A stretch of DNA of 64,000 nucleotides, taken from CAIMUS01 sp963708455. GTDB taxonomy: Bacteria; Pseudomonadota; Gammaproteobacteria; Competibacterales; Competibacteraceae. The stretch lies in the NCBI GenBank assembly GCA_963708455.1, contig CAVPSQ010000001.1, forward strand, positions 62,001 through 126,000, written 5' to 3'. Under the pieces are notes generated by a model, which was given only the letters and a program-made list of their open reading frames with translations, did no database searches and was not told where the DNA came from. Below, in pieces: positions 29,371 to 37,445 of the stretch; the stretch's first letter is position 1; every line of letters begins with the position of its first letter. The position numbers and the translations under genes are program-made.

Positions 29371-29717
29371 GTTGACGACTTTTGCCAACATCTTCGTGGA
29401 GCGTCTCTGGCGAAGCGTCAAACACGAGGACGTGTACCTGAAAGGCTATGCCGACGTGCCGGAGTTGCTGCTGGGCCTGACGAACTATTTTGTGTTCTAC
29501 AACACGGAAAGAAGCCACCAGTCGCTGAACTACCGGACATCTGATGAGGTCTACCGGGCAGGCCATGGGGGTGGAGCCCGGATTGTGGATAAATTCAGCG
29601 AGAGAGAAGCATCTCGTACGGAAACCGAAGCAATATCGGGGCAGCGTCGTTCCGCTGCATGTGATCCGCTACCCTCTTAAACTCGACTCAAAATTGTCTT
29701 GACTAAGGGGTCCACTT

Positions 29718-29936
29718 AAGACCGTCAACGAGTTGGCTGGCGCCTATGACGTGCATCCAAACCAAGTCTCGAACTGGAAACGCGAAGCCCAGGCGGGTTT
29801 GGTGGAGATCTTTTCCACCCAACGCGGGCGTCAAGCGGCACACGAACTGGCCGAGCAGGAGCGGTTATACAGCCAGATCGGGCGGCTGCAGGTGGAGCTG
29901 GACTGGTTGAAAAAAAAGTCTGGGCTGAGCCGCTAG
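29718..29936 (+). pseudogene. IS3-family OrfA remnant (5' end missing)
   Basis: The frame KTVNELAGAYDVHPNQVSNW corresponds to the middle of OrfA; the N-terminal 30 or so residues are missing. It ends at WLKKKSGLSR over an eight-base A run, the expected -1 frameshift site into OrfB. Confidence 0.8.
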
Positions 29937-29971
29937 CGCAGCGCCAGGCTTGGCTGGAGCGGGAAGCAGCG

Positions 29972-30787
29972 GTGCTGCCGGTGAGTCGCCAGTGTGAACT
30001 GCTCGGGATAGCGCGCAGTACGGTCTATTACCGGCCGGTCGCGCCGCCCGCCTTAGACGAGGTGCTGAAACGGCGGTTGGATGAACTGTACACCGCCCAT
30101 CCGTTCTATGGCAGCCGGCGGATGACGGCGGTGCTCCGGCGCGAGGGGTACGCCGTTAACCGCAAGCGGGTTCGGCGGCTGCTGCAGGAGTTAGGCTTAC
30201 AGACGATTTACCCCACGGCTAACCTGAGTGAGCCGCATCCGACGCATCGGCTGTATCCTTACTTGCTGCGGGACGTGCCTATCGTGCGCCCGAACCAAGT
30301 CTGGAGCAGCGACATTACCTATGTCCGCCTGGCCCATGGATTTGCTTACCTGGTGGCGGTCATCGACTGGTACAGCCGCAAGGTGGTAGCCTTTCGCTTG
30401 TCGAACACCTTGGATGGGGCGTTTTGTCAGGAGTGCTTGGACGCGGCGCTGGCCGTGGGCCAGCCGGAGATCTTTAATACGGACCAAGGCAGCCAGTTTA
30501 CCAGTTTGGCTTTCACCGGCCGATTGGCAACGGCGGGCATCCGTATCAGCATGGATGGCCGCGGGCGAGCCCTGGACAACGTCTTCGTCGAGCGGCTGTG
30601 GCGGTCGGTGAAGTACGAGGATATCTACCCCAATGGCTATGCGACCCTGATGGACGCTAAACAAGGGCTGACCCGTTATTTTGCCTTTTATAATGACGAA
30701 CGCCCACACCAGGCATTGAAGTATTGCACGCCGGCCGAAGTTCATGCCGACGTGCTACATCTGAACCAGGGTATCCTGGTTCACTAA
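29972..30787 (+). CDS. IS3-family OrfB integrase, intact
   Basis: The 271-residue protein has an HTH_21 region followed by the rve core with all three acidic residues: WSSDITYVRLAHGFAYL, FNTDQGSQFTS and NVFVERLWRSVKYED. It is complete to the TAA at 30785-30787. Because its OrfA partner has lost its start, transposition would need another copy in the genome. Confidence 0.9.
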   Translation: MLPVSRQCELLGIARSTVYYRPVAPPALDEVLKRRLDELYTAHPFYGSRRMTAVLRREGYAVNRKRVRRLLQELGLQTIYPTANLSEPHPTHRLYPYLLRDVPIVRPNQVWSSDITYVRLAHGFAYLVAVIDWYSRKVVAFRLSNTLDGAFCQECLDAALAVGQPEIFNTDQGSQFTSLAFTGRLATAGIRISMDGRGRALDNVFVERLWRSVKYEDIYPNGYATLMDAKQGLTRYFAFYNDERPHQALKYCTPAEVHADVLHLNQGILVH

Positions 30788-30848
30788 CGGCAGGAGGCCA
30801 CCTTAATTTCATCGAAAAATTGTCTTGACAAGAGGGTCCACTTCAGCG

Positions 30849-30920
30849 TTCCCCAATCGCTTGCTCGGCGCCGCCACCCTGGATCGATTGCGGCATAACG
30901 CCTACCGCCTCATTCTTTGG
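30849..30920 (+). pseudogene. IS21-type helper ATPase (IstB) C-terminal remnant
   Basis: Just beyond the IS3 end, 24 codons read ATLDRLRHNAYRLIL, matching the C-terminal end of IstB-type IS21 helper proteins. The similarity stops soon after, so this is a scar of an IS21 element cut by IS3 element 2. Confidence 0.55.
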
Positions 30921-31273
30921 ACTTTGGACAAAATACCATGTCTTTGAATTATGCTGTTATATGTGTGGTTTAGATTCAACTTAAATCATATCAACAAGTT
31001 ATAATCTTTTTGAAAATCAATGCCCTATATGTGCCGGAATTAATCGGCAGTTTGAGCAATTTACTGTTTATGCTCAAACTGCCGATTAATTCTCCAGATA
31101 CACAAGTGTGGGTGCTGAAGTCATAATCTCTTCAAGCACTTGATATTTATACGGTTGCTGTGGAAACAGCCAGATTTGTCCAAAGTCCAACATTCTCGAA
31201 GGGCAGAGTTATCGCGCGCCTAAACCCCTTCCCAACGAGGCTCACGCCGGGTTGGAGACGTCGAGTAAACCAC
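30921..31273. other. AT-rich spacer containing a long perfect inverted repeat
   Basis: No gene is visible. The spacer is AT-rich and contains a 22-base perfect inverted repeat (31037-31058 with 31071-31092, 12-base loop). Apart from that I see nothing I can name. Confidence 0.5.
31037..31092. repeat. 22-bp perfect inverted repeat forming a cruciform/hairpin
   Basis: The arm at 31037-31058, which contains CGGCAGTTTGAGCA, pairs without mismatch with 31071-31092 around a 12-base AT-rich loop. There is no T tract and no flanking gene on either side within 200 bases. It may be a bidirectional hairpin, a recombination site, or two fused ends of a lost element. Confidence 0.75.
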
Positions 31274-31839
31274 CTACCAAAGGGAAAGTGGTAAAATCCT
31301 AACCCAGTTTGAGCATCCTTCTGGAGCACCCATAAGTGGCTCCATTAAGCCGATAATGGGTGGCTCCATTAGGGTGATAATTGACAGGAGTTTGAACCCG
31401 TAGAACCAGCCCATCGAGGTTTTGCCGCGACGGGCGATTGTTTTGAACACTTTGTGGCTATGGATGCGGCGGTTGTGGCAGACCACCAGGGAGGTGGAAT
31501 CGATGAAGGCGATCCCCGTCTGCGCGCCGGTGCGGGTCTGCAGGTACACACATAATGGCATCAAGACGGTCGGGATCAGTGCCACAAAGCGATTGTAGCT
31601 CAATAAGTTAGGAAATTCACCCTGAGGGTATCGGCAGAGGTGCAGGAGGTAATACGCTTTAAAGTTGCGGTATGGCGACTGATGAAAATAAACCAGGATC
31701 GTCATGATTTCGCTGAGGGCTAAGCGGCAGGCCCGAAACCGGCGGCGCTCACCGTTGGTCAGGAGACTGGTGTTGCCAATCGGGAAGAAAGAGACGGCAG
31801 AAGTCATCGAATATCGCAGAACAAATCGTCTACGCCCAT
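31274..31839 (-). pseudogene. IS982-family transposase remnant
   Basis: The frame at 31274-31807 reads ACRLALSEIMTILVYFHQS, then FIDSTSLVVCHNRRIHSHKV and GKTSMGWFYGFKL, diagnostic of IS982 transposases. An ATG at 31839 starts MGVDDLFCDI, the typical N-terminus, but an indel soon after breaks the frame. After GFKL the sequence becomes a repeat of GTGGCTCCATTA units instead of the C-terminal catalytic part. The gene is truncated at the 3' end and frameshifted at the 5' end. Confidence 0.82.
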
Positions 31840-32198
31840 GAGGGAGCTCCTGGATAGGGCAATGATCTCGCAGAACGGCAGCACTGTAGCCAAGACTCTA
31901 ACCCAATCCTACCCCAAGAGATAGCCCATCCTTATCCGGAACTCACGTTGAGGTACCGTTGCCGATCCTCGTGTCCTGATGGAATTCGTGCGCATCCACG
32001 TCCTTATCAGCCTCGCAGTCTCGGCGGAGCCGGCTTTTGTACAAATCAGGTTCTCGGGAATGCAGAACTGGTTTTTCATGCCATCACCGTGAGGTTCACT
32101 CTTCGCAACTTGTGGTGGGAGGTACTCGGCTGTGGCGACCGGGAGGTCGCGGGTGGATCGATCGTGAGGAGAGGCCGGTGGGCCGGGCCGCGTCCGAC
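31840..32198. other. Gene-free region downstream of the IS110-family transposase
   Basis: No coding sequence is supported. The right part, roughly 32050-32198, directly follows the IS110-family transposase stop and belongs to the non-coding end of that element. In the IS1111 group this side can encode the guide (bridge) RNA; I cannot confirm a fold by eye. The left part is probably a remnant of the IS982 end. Confidence 0.4.
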
Positions 32199-33268
32199 TC
32201 AGGCCTTGATCAAGGCCCCCTTCGCCGGATCGTACGGCTGGCCGGTGGTCATCACGACATACACGATCCGGGCGATCTTGTTGGCCAGCGCCACGGCCGC
32301 TACGTTGGTATGGCGGCGTGGCGGCGTCCTTTTAACCCCATGGCCCAGCGACTCGTCGGGTCGTCTTTGCGCTCGACCCAGCGCAGCACCGCGCGGGCGC
32401 CGTGAATCAGCAGTTGGCGCAGATAGACATCGCCGCGTTTGCTGATGCCGAGCAGCCGCTCCCGCCCACCGGTGGAATGCTGGCGAGGCACAAGGCCGAG
32501 CCAAGCCGCCAAGCCGCGACCGTTCTTAAAGAGTCGCGGATCCTCGCCGACTGCCGCGACCAGGGCCGTCGCGCCCTTGGCGCCCAGACCCGGGATCGTC
32601 ATCAGCACCTGCGCCTGTGGGTGGCTTTCGGCGATCGCTTCGATCTGCGCGTCGTAATAGGCGACTCGTTCGTCAAGGTGGCGCAGTTCCTCGGCCAGTT
32701 CGCGCAATTCCGCCCGGAAGCGCGCGCTCAGCCCGTTGTCACCGTCCTCGAGGATCTCCGGCACGCGCTGGCTGACTGCGGCCCGCCCCTGCGGGATCTC
32801 GATGCCGTATTCCAGCAGCAGGCCACCAATCTGATTGACTTGGGCCGTGCGGCGTTCCACGACTAAACTGCGCATCCGGTGAATTGCCTGGATCTCTTGC
32901 TGCTCCACGCTCTCGACCGCCACGAACCGCATGCTGGGGCGCTGCGCCGCCTCGCAGATGGCCTCGGCATCGGTCGTGTCGTTTTTGTTGGACTGCACGA
33001 AGGGCTTGACGAACTGCGGCGCGATAAGCCGTACCTCATGGCCAAACGTGCGAAACGTCCGCGCCCAGTAGTGGGCACTGCCACAGGCTTCCATCGCTAC
33101 TGTGCAGGCCGGCAGGTTGGCCATGAACTCACGCAGGCGGGTCCGGGTGAAGGTCTTGCTGATCACGCGCTGTCCGCGCTCGTCCGCGCCGTACACATGA
33201 AAACTCCGCTTGGCCAGGTCGATCTCGATGACCTTAACGACACGCTCGTTGCTGCTATACTCTTTCAT
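32199..33268 (-). pseudogene. IS110-family (IS1111 group) transposase with an 8-bp tandem duplication
   Basis: From the ATG at 33268 the protein reads VKVIEIDLAKRSFHVYG (DEDD catalytic start). APQFVKPFVQSNKNDTTDAEA and a C-terminal Tnp_20 domain follow, with LMTIPGLGAKGATALVAAVG and the serine-containing HSTGGRERLLGISKRG. Near the end TGGCGGCG is present twice in tandem (32311-32326), shifting the frame so that the main frame stops at RRHAAIPT (32300). The other frame continues RRHTNVAAVALANKIARIVY to 32199. Deleting one copy restores RRHTNVAAV in frame. Catalytic residues are intact, so only about 30 C-terminal residues are lost. Confidence 0.88.
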
Positions 33269-33599
33269 GGGTCCGCTCCGCGATCTCGGTTGACGATGTT
33301 TGACGATATCGCTCATTGTGCCCACGTTGGGCTCGTTGGAGGAGCGGGGCGGACCATCCCATTAGCCTCTAATACGGTTTCGGTAGAACCGACGGTGCCG
33401 TGTGGCGGAAGCATCCTGCCGGTGGTAAGTGAATACGGTTATGGTATGATTTATTGGAGAGGCGGCGGTTCGGAAGTGGTAGGTTGCTTGAAACCACATC
33501 AGCCCTAACGAAGTGTTGCAGCCGATCGCGCTGACGCCAAGCGGCTGAACTTAAGGCGTTAGCGCGCGTTCCCTTAAACGAAAAGGCATAAGTCAATGG
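33269..33599. other. Gene-free region upstream of the IS110-family transposase
   Basis: No gene is supported. Bases up to about 33365 are the upstream end of the IS110-family element. Beyond it lies low-information sequence with a partly host-like composition. Confidence 0.35.
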
Positions 33600-33602
33600 T
33601 AA

Positions 33603-33708
33603 CCGTTCAGACCCCCCACCCCAACCCTCCCCCACAAAGGGGGAGGGAATTGTTGTAAAACAGCAGCTTAACCTATTTCCCCTCCCCTTGTGGGAGGGGG
33701 TTAGGGGG
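33603..33708. repeat. C/G-rich inverted repeat pair that served as target for the Tn5-like IS
   Basis: The C-rich stretch near 33608-33650 (CCCTCCCCCACAAAGGGGGA) and the stretch 33675-33708 (CTCCCCTTGTGGGAGGGGG, then TTAGGGGG) form two small hairpins. Together they are an inverted pair around AT-rich sequence. Similar CCCCTCCCCCTAACC sequence lies at 42374-42388, on the far side of the inverted segment. It is the kind of dispersed intergenic repeat seen in many proteobacterial genomes. Confidence 0.6.
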
Positions 33709-34736
33709 CTGTCCATTACACACATCTCTAACCGGTTGATTGGGAATGGAGATCAGACGCCAATTGCATACCCCAGGCAAGGTCGCGAGCTCCGCTGCAA
33801 GCCGATCCAGAGGGCTTTGGGACCGGGTGGCCCATCATGCTTGCGCCCCAAATGGCCGCCCAGTTGGGCGATCCAACGGAGCATGACGGGCAGCGACGGT
33901 GGGGTCACCGGCGGCGGCCGGCGGTGAATTGCGACGTAGACGGCCTGCCATTCGGCCGGGTCCAGGACTGCATCACAAGGCAGGTCGGGGGTGGCCCGCC
34001 CCAGCAAGGTCAAATACTGAATCCGCCACGCGATGATCAGATACAAGGCTAAGGCCGGTTGCAGCCGCTCCAGGGTGCTCAGTTGCAACGCTTCCACGCG
34101 GCAGCCGGTTTTGAAAATTCTGAAAAAAACCTCGATGCTCCAACGAGTTGCGTACCATTGGAGCAACTCGGCCGCTGGGGCGAGAGTGTCGGCCGGGCGG
34201 TTGGTGAGCAGCCGCCAGTCGAGCGGCTCGACATCCGCTGGTGGGGCTTCTTCCCGCGCCCGTAACGCGGTCACGGTGACCGCTTCGCCACCCGTCGGTT
34301 GCAGGGTCACGCGTTCCGCGCGGACGGTCAGCACCACCGGCAGGCTGGGCCGTCCCGGCCGGGCGGGCAGGATGAAACGGACTTCACCCAACACCGCGCT
34401 TTTCGCCAGCCGGTCCCAGAGTTTATCACCCTCCGCCAGGCAGCGGTTGTGGGTGGCCCGAACCAGCCAGTCGATGCCCGGCCAGCGGCCGGCACGCACC
34501 ATGAATTCATGAATATCGCATTCCCGATCGGCGATATAGACCAACCGGGTGTCCGGCAATGTGGCGGCCAGTTCCGCGCACCGCTCAAATCCTTCCAGCC
34601 AGCGCATGCTCTCTTTGGCCTCGATGGGCCAGTGGCGTTTGTCGTCGCCAAAGGTCTTCCGGTCGCGTGCCCACAACCACGCATCCAGCACTCCCAACGG
34701 CACCCCGTCCGGGGTCACCGCCAGGGTAGGATGCAC
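33709..34736 (-). mobile_element. Tn5/IS50-like element, right half
   Basis: CTGTCCATTACACACATCT at 33709-33727 is a 19-base end that matches the Tn5 mosaic end at 16 positions. An identical 19-base end lies at 42389-42407. The transposase C-terminal half follows on the minus strand and stops at an 89-bp repeat at 34737. The outer flank GTTAGGGGG (33700-33708) is the complement of CCCCCTAAC at 42379-42387, the expected 9-base target duplication. The two halves are therefore one IS separated by an inversion. Confidence 0.88.
33753..34736 (-). pseudogene. Tn5-like (IS4 family) transposase, C-terminal half
   Basis: The frame begins HPTLAVTPDGVPLGVLDAW. It contains the second catalytic Asp in YIADRECDIHEF and the Glu in the YREK-type motif (WYATRWSIEVFFRIFKTG), then a C-terminal dimerisation region. 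The preceding residues, including the first catalytic Asp (CVQDTTELDF), are encoded at 42445-42836 on the opposite strand. The conserved peptide VYVHPTLAV is split exactly at HP by the 89-bp repeat with its 8-base target duplication. Confidence 0.9.
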
Positions 34737-34825
34737 GGTAGTGTTCTAGATGTGGAGATTCGCTCTCTCTGGATATTGTAAATCAATAGGTTGCATGTCA
34801 TTACCTCCATATCTGGAATACTACC
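34737..34825 (-). repeat. 89-bp MITE-like repeat, copy 1
   Basis: The 89 bases are identical, in inverted orientation, to 42837-42925. The unit starts GGTAGTATTCCAGATATGG and ends CCACATCTAGAACACTACC, so its own ends are imperfect inverted repeats of about 20 bases. The outer flank GGATGCAC (34729-34736) is the complement of GTGCATCC at 42829-42836, the 8-base duplication made when the unit entered the Tn5-like transposase gene. It has no coding capacity and would need a transposase in trans. Confidence 0.9.
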
Positions 34826-35662
34826 GTCACCTTTTATACCTGGACGTCTGATCAATTCTCGCAGTATGGCAGTAAAGTCATTCCAGCCACGGTGCGCGAT
34901 GCCACCTATGTGCTCGACGACATCCTGGATAACGAGACCGAACTGTCGATTGTTGAACACACGACGGATACGGCCGGCTACACCGAGATCGTTTTCGCCC
35001 TGTTTGATTTGCTGGGTTTGCAATTCTCACCCCGCATCCGGGATTTGGGCGATCAGCAGCTGTATCGGCTGGGCAACACACCTCACTACCAGTACCTGGA
35101 TACCCGTTTAAAGGGCAGACTCAACCATCCCCTGATCCTGAGTTATTGGGAAGATCTGCTACGCGTGGCCGGTTCACTGAAGCGCGGCTGGGTGACCGCA
35201 TCGTTGCTGATCGGTAAGCTGCAGGCCTATCCGCGTCAGAATCCACTGGCACGCGCCCTACAAGAATAGGGGCGGTTGATCAAAACTCTGTTCATTTTGC
35301 GTTACCTGGAAAGCGAAGAGTTGCGTCGCCGGATTCAGGTGCAACTCAACAAGGGTGAGGCGTTGCATGCCCTACGACGCTTTCTGGTCATCGCCCCTGA
35401 AGGCAAAATTCGGCGTAAGGACGAAGAGCAACAAAACCATCAGGCAGGTTGCTTGAATCTACTCACGAACGCCGTGGTGGTCTGGAATACCGTGTATATG
35501 CAAGCGGTGATTGAGCAACTCCGTCGCGAAGGTATCCCGGTCAACGATGCAAATGTGATGCACTGATCGCCAGCACGCTACGAGCACATCAATCCGTACG
35601 GAAAATATTCGTTTGAACTGGAGTTGGCACCCAATGAACTACGTCCGCTACGACAGGGCTGA
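34826..35662 (+). pseudogene. Tn3-family transposase TnpA, C-terminal remnant
   Basis: One frame reads TSDQFSQYGSKVIPATVRDA, then ETELSIVEHTTDTAGYTEIV, HALRRFLVIAPEGKIRR and SPARYEHINPYGKYSF, all diagnostic of the C-terminal part of Tn3 TnpA. Two in-frame stops, TAG at 35267 and TGA at 35564, replace conserved Tyr and Leu codons. The 5' part is lost at the 89-bp repeat, and no Tn3 ends or resolvase are seen. Confidence 0.88.
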
Positions 35663-35703
35663 CTGGCGGATCGTTGGATTTTTCGCCAACTCTAAACAAA
35701 CCC

Positions 35704-36639
35704 CTATAACCGCTTCTTAGGTATTATTATGTCAACAGGACAATTACATTGGTTTCTTTCACATATCATCGGTTCTGTAGGCCATGCTATATTATAAGGT
35801 TCTTCTATATTGCCTATTGGTTTTACACCACAAACCGTTGTTCGAATTTCACCAAAATATGATATATGGAGGTTACTGAAGCCAGCGTAACAGTGCCACC
35901 CGTTAAACTTTGCCTGATTCAACAAAAGCAATTCTCCTGGTTGAAATTCTACACAATCGCCATTCTCTGAAACCTTCAGAAATTTCATAGGACTTTTACT
36001 TCGTGTTTCTTCTACCACTTTATATTCGTTCTGTCGGAACCACTCAAGTTGTTCTGGAGAGTATTTATAGAGTAGAAACTGCCCTTTAGGATGAACTAAT
36101 AACGGTTTTGCCCATACACATATTCCATGAATATTAATAAGTTTTTTGCGGGCTTCTATACAATCATTCCAATAACGAGGATCCATCACAATATTAATAT
36201 TCAATACGCCTTCATCTGCTAAGAATTGGGCAACTTTGAGAAATTCTTCCATCTTTGCTTGGGCAACATGATATGTAAGCACAACATAATCATACCAATT
36301 TCGGTTACTTTTCCACCAATTCAGTTTTCTACTACCATTACTACATAAACTTATACGCCCTTCAGGATCTTGCCTTATGGACTTTGCCACGATACCAAGA
36401 TTGGGATTAAGTGTAGGCTCACCACCAGCTAAGTTAAGGTAGAGGTGTTTTCCAGAACTAAGGAAATGCTTGTGAATTGTTTCGGTGAATTCCCAGGCTT
36501 GTTCGTCACTCAGTATTTTCGCACTACCTAAATGAGCCTCAGGGAGACAATACCTGCAAGAGTAATTACAAACATTTCCGAAGTCCCATGTTACAAGAGC
36601 GTATGCTCCATTTAGCCGGATTTCAACAAGTTGATTCAT
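35704..36639 (-). CDS. Radical-SAM protein with a Cys-rich C-terminal (SPASM-like) region
   Basis: The 311-residue protein has the [4Fe-4S] motif CNYSCRYC near residue 28 and the SAM-binding segment NLAGGEPTLNP. The C-terminal part has additional cysteines (HCYAGF, TTVCGVK, CERNQCNCP) suggesting an auxiliary cluster. Such enzymes modify peptides, sugars or small metabolites by radical chemistry; the substrate cannot be read from the sequence. It is the last gene of the AT-rich minus-strand operon and overlaps the glycosyltransferase stop by four bases (ATGA). Codon use is AT-rich compared with the neighbouring host genes, a sign of transfer. Confidence 0.88.
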   Translation of the reverse strand: MNQLVEIRLNGAYALVTWDFGNVCNYSCRYCLPEAHLGSAKILSDEQAWEFTETIHKHFLSSGKHLYLNLAGGEPTLNPNLGIVAKSIRQDPEGRISLCSNGSRKLNWWKSNRNWYDYVVLTYHVAQAKMEEFLKVAQFLADEGVLNINIVMDPRYWNDCIEARKKLINIHGICVWAKPLLVHPKGQFLLYKYSPEQLEWFRQNEYKVVEETRSKSPMKFLKVSENGDCVEFQPGELLLLNQAKFNGWHCYAGFSNLHISYFGEIRTTVCGVKPIGNIEEPYNIAWPTEPMICERNQCNCPVDIIIPKKRL

Positions 36640-37445
36640 ATATTACCTGTCTCCATTGGTTGTGAATAGCCACCGATTGTATAAAAAAGGGTGGCTTTTT
36701 CGGTACATTTGAAACGAGAACCTACTAAGTATGCACGCTCAATAAAGTCGTGATCCTCTGAGTAGTCACCAGTCATTTTCCTCCATGGATACTTTACTGT
36801 AAAGGGAATTTTCTCCTGAACTGTTTTTGAAATGAGGAATTCGCCTGTATCAACGGTAAAAAGTGGTTGCCCATCATATCCTATAACAGTATCCCTTGCT
36901 AAATTCGACCCAGGAACACGCACTCCATATCGCACAAGTTCTTCGTAAATATAACGAGAAAGCTTATTTTTGCTGGTTGCTAAGCGGGGTACAGGAGTCC
37001 AGGGGTATTCCTCCTCAACCCATGGAGTACCATCTTCTCTTACGAGCCATCGCCAGCAATAGGCTACATCGATGCCAGTTTCTGATTCTAATGTATAAAC
37101 CAAGCTTTCAATGTGGTTGGTTGCGATCCAATTATCGTCATCAAGATAACAAATATATTCTCCATCACAAAGTGTGACAGCATAATTTCTCATAAATGCT
37201 AAACGCGAAGGGATGTAGAAAGGAATGACATCCTTACTTTTGGGGATAGTATCAGCAGCTATCAACTTAACATTCTTTCCTATTTCAATCAGACGGTCAG
37301 CTTCCTGTGCAACAAACTGGGATGAATCATGGATAATAACATGCTCAATTGATCCAAAGTAAGTTTGTTCATATACAGAATTAATACATTTAAGTAATTG
37401 TTTTTCTCGACCTTTAGTCAGAGTAATTATAGAAACAGTCTTCAT
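36636..37445 (-). CDS. Family 2 glycosyltransferase
   Basis: The 269-residue protein has the GT-A fold start (KTVSIITLTKGREKQLLKCI) and the metal-binding motif YLDDDNW near residue 105. An acidic segment, SEDHDFIERAYLVG, takes the place of the catalytic base. It should transfer a sugar from a nucleotide donor to an acceptor made by the neighbouring enzymes. It overlaps the stop of the methyltransferase gene by four bases and the start of the downstream radical-SAM gene by four bases, so the three are tightly coupled. There is no membrane segment. Confidence 0.88.
   Translation of the reverse strand: MKTVSIITLTKGREKQLLKCINSVYEQTYFGSIEHVIIHDSSQFVAQEADRLIEIGKNVKLIAADTIPKSKDVIPFYIPSRLAFMRNYAVTLCDGEYICYLDDDNWIATNHIESLVYTLESETGIDVAYCWRWLVREDGTPWVEEEYPWTPVPRLATSKNKLSRYIYEELVRYGVRVPGSNLARDTVIGYDGQPLFTVDTGEFLISKTVQEKIPFTVKYPWRKMTGDYSEDHDFIERAYLVGSRFKCTEKATLFYTIGGYSQPMETGNI

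Larger units (their letters stand above)
26001..29388 (-). mobile_element. Serine-recombinase element with DUF5372 and HTH genes, nested in IS3 element 1
   Basis: The IS3 orfB codons for GRALDN are split: the left part stops at ...TTGGACAA (26000) and the right part resumes at CAACATC (29386). Only AA or CAA is shared at the joint, as expected for a serine recombinase with a two-base core. The insert carries four minus-strand genes: a DUF5372-like gene, an HTH gene, a small overlapping gene and a large serine recombinase. This gene order recurs in elements of this kind. The exact ends are uncertain by two or three bases. Confidence 0.82.
25381..29680 (+). pseudogene. IS3-family OrfB integrase, with nonsense codon and large insertion
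   Basis: The first part (25381-26000) covers the HTH_21 region and the first two acidic residues of the rve integrase core (STDITYLRLARGFVYLVAV and FNSDQGCQFTS). A TAG at 25720-25722 replaces the Trp of NQVWS. The frame breaks after GRALDN, where the serine-recombinase element starts. It resumes at 29387 with IFVERLWRSVKHED, which carries the catalytic Glu, and runs to 29680. The gene is therefore inactive twice over. The intact relative at 29972-30787 shows what the original looked like. Confidence 0.88.
24990..29716 (+). mobile_element. IS3-family element 1, interrupted by a serine-recombinase element
   Basis: The left end AGTGGACCCC at 24990-24999 and the right end GGGGTCCACT at 29707-29716 are inverted repeats, extended by AGACAAT/ATTGTCT. 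The element carries orfA and orfB. orfB has a TAG at 25720 in place of a conserved Trp codon and is cut after 26000 by a 3.4-kb element; it resumes near 29387. Without the insert the IS would be about 1.34 kb. Confidence 0.85.
29717..30842 (+). mobile_element. IS3-family element 2, left end missing
   Basis: The right terminal repeat GGGTCCACT ends at 30842, preceded by AATTGTCTTGACAAGA, matching the right end of IS3 element 1. The left terminal repeat and the first codons of orfA are absent: the sequence begins abruptly against the right end of element 1 at 29716. The junction suggests homologous deletion or one-ended insertion at the shared terminal sequence. Confidence 0.82.

Noticed and set aside
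33603..33708. C/G-rich repeats considered as a CRISPR array
   Set aside because: Only two inverted units, no regular spacers, no cas gene; it is a dispersed palindromic intergenic repeat.
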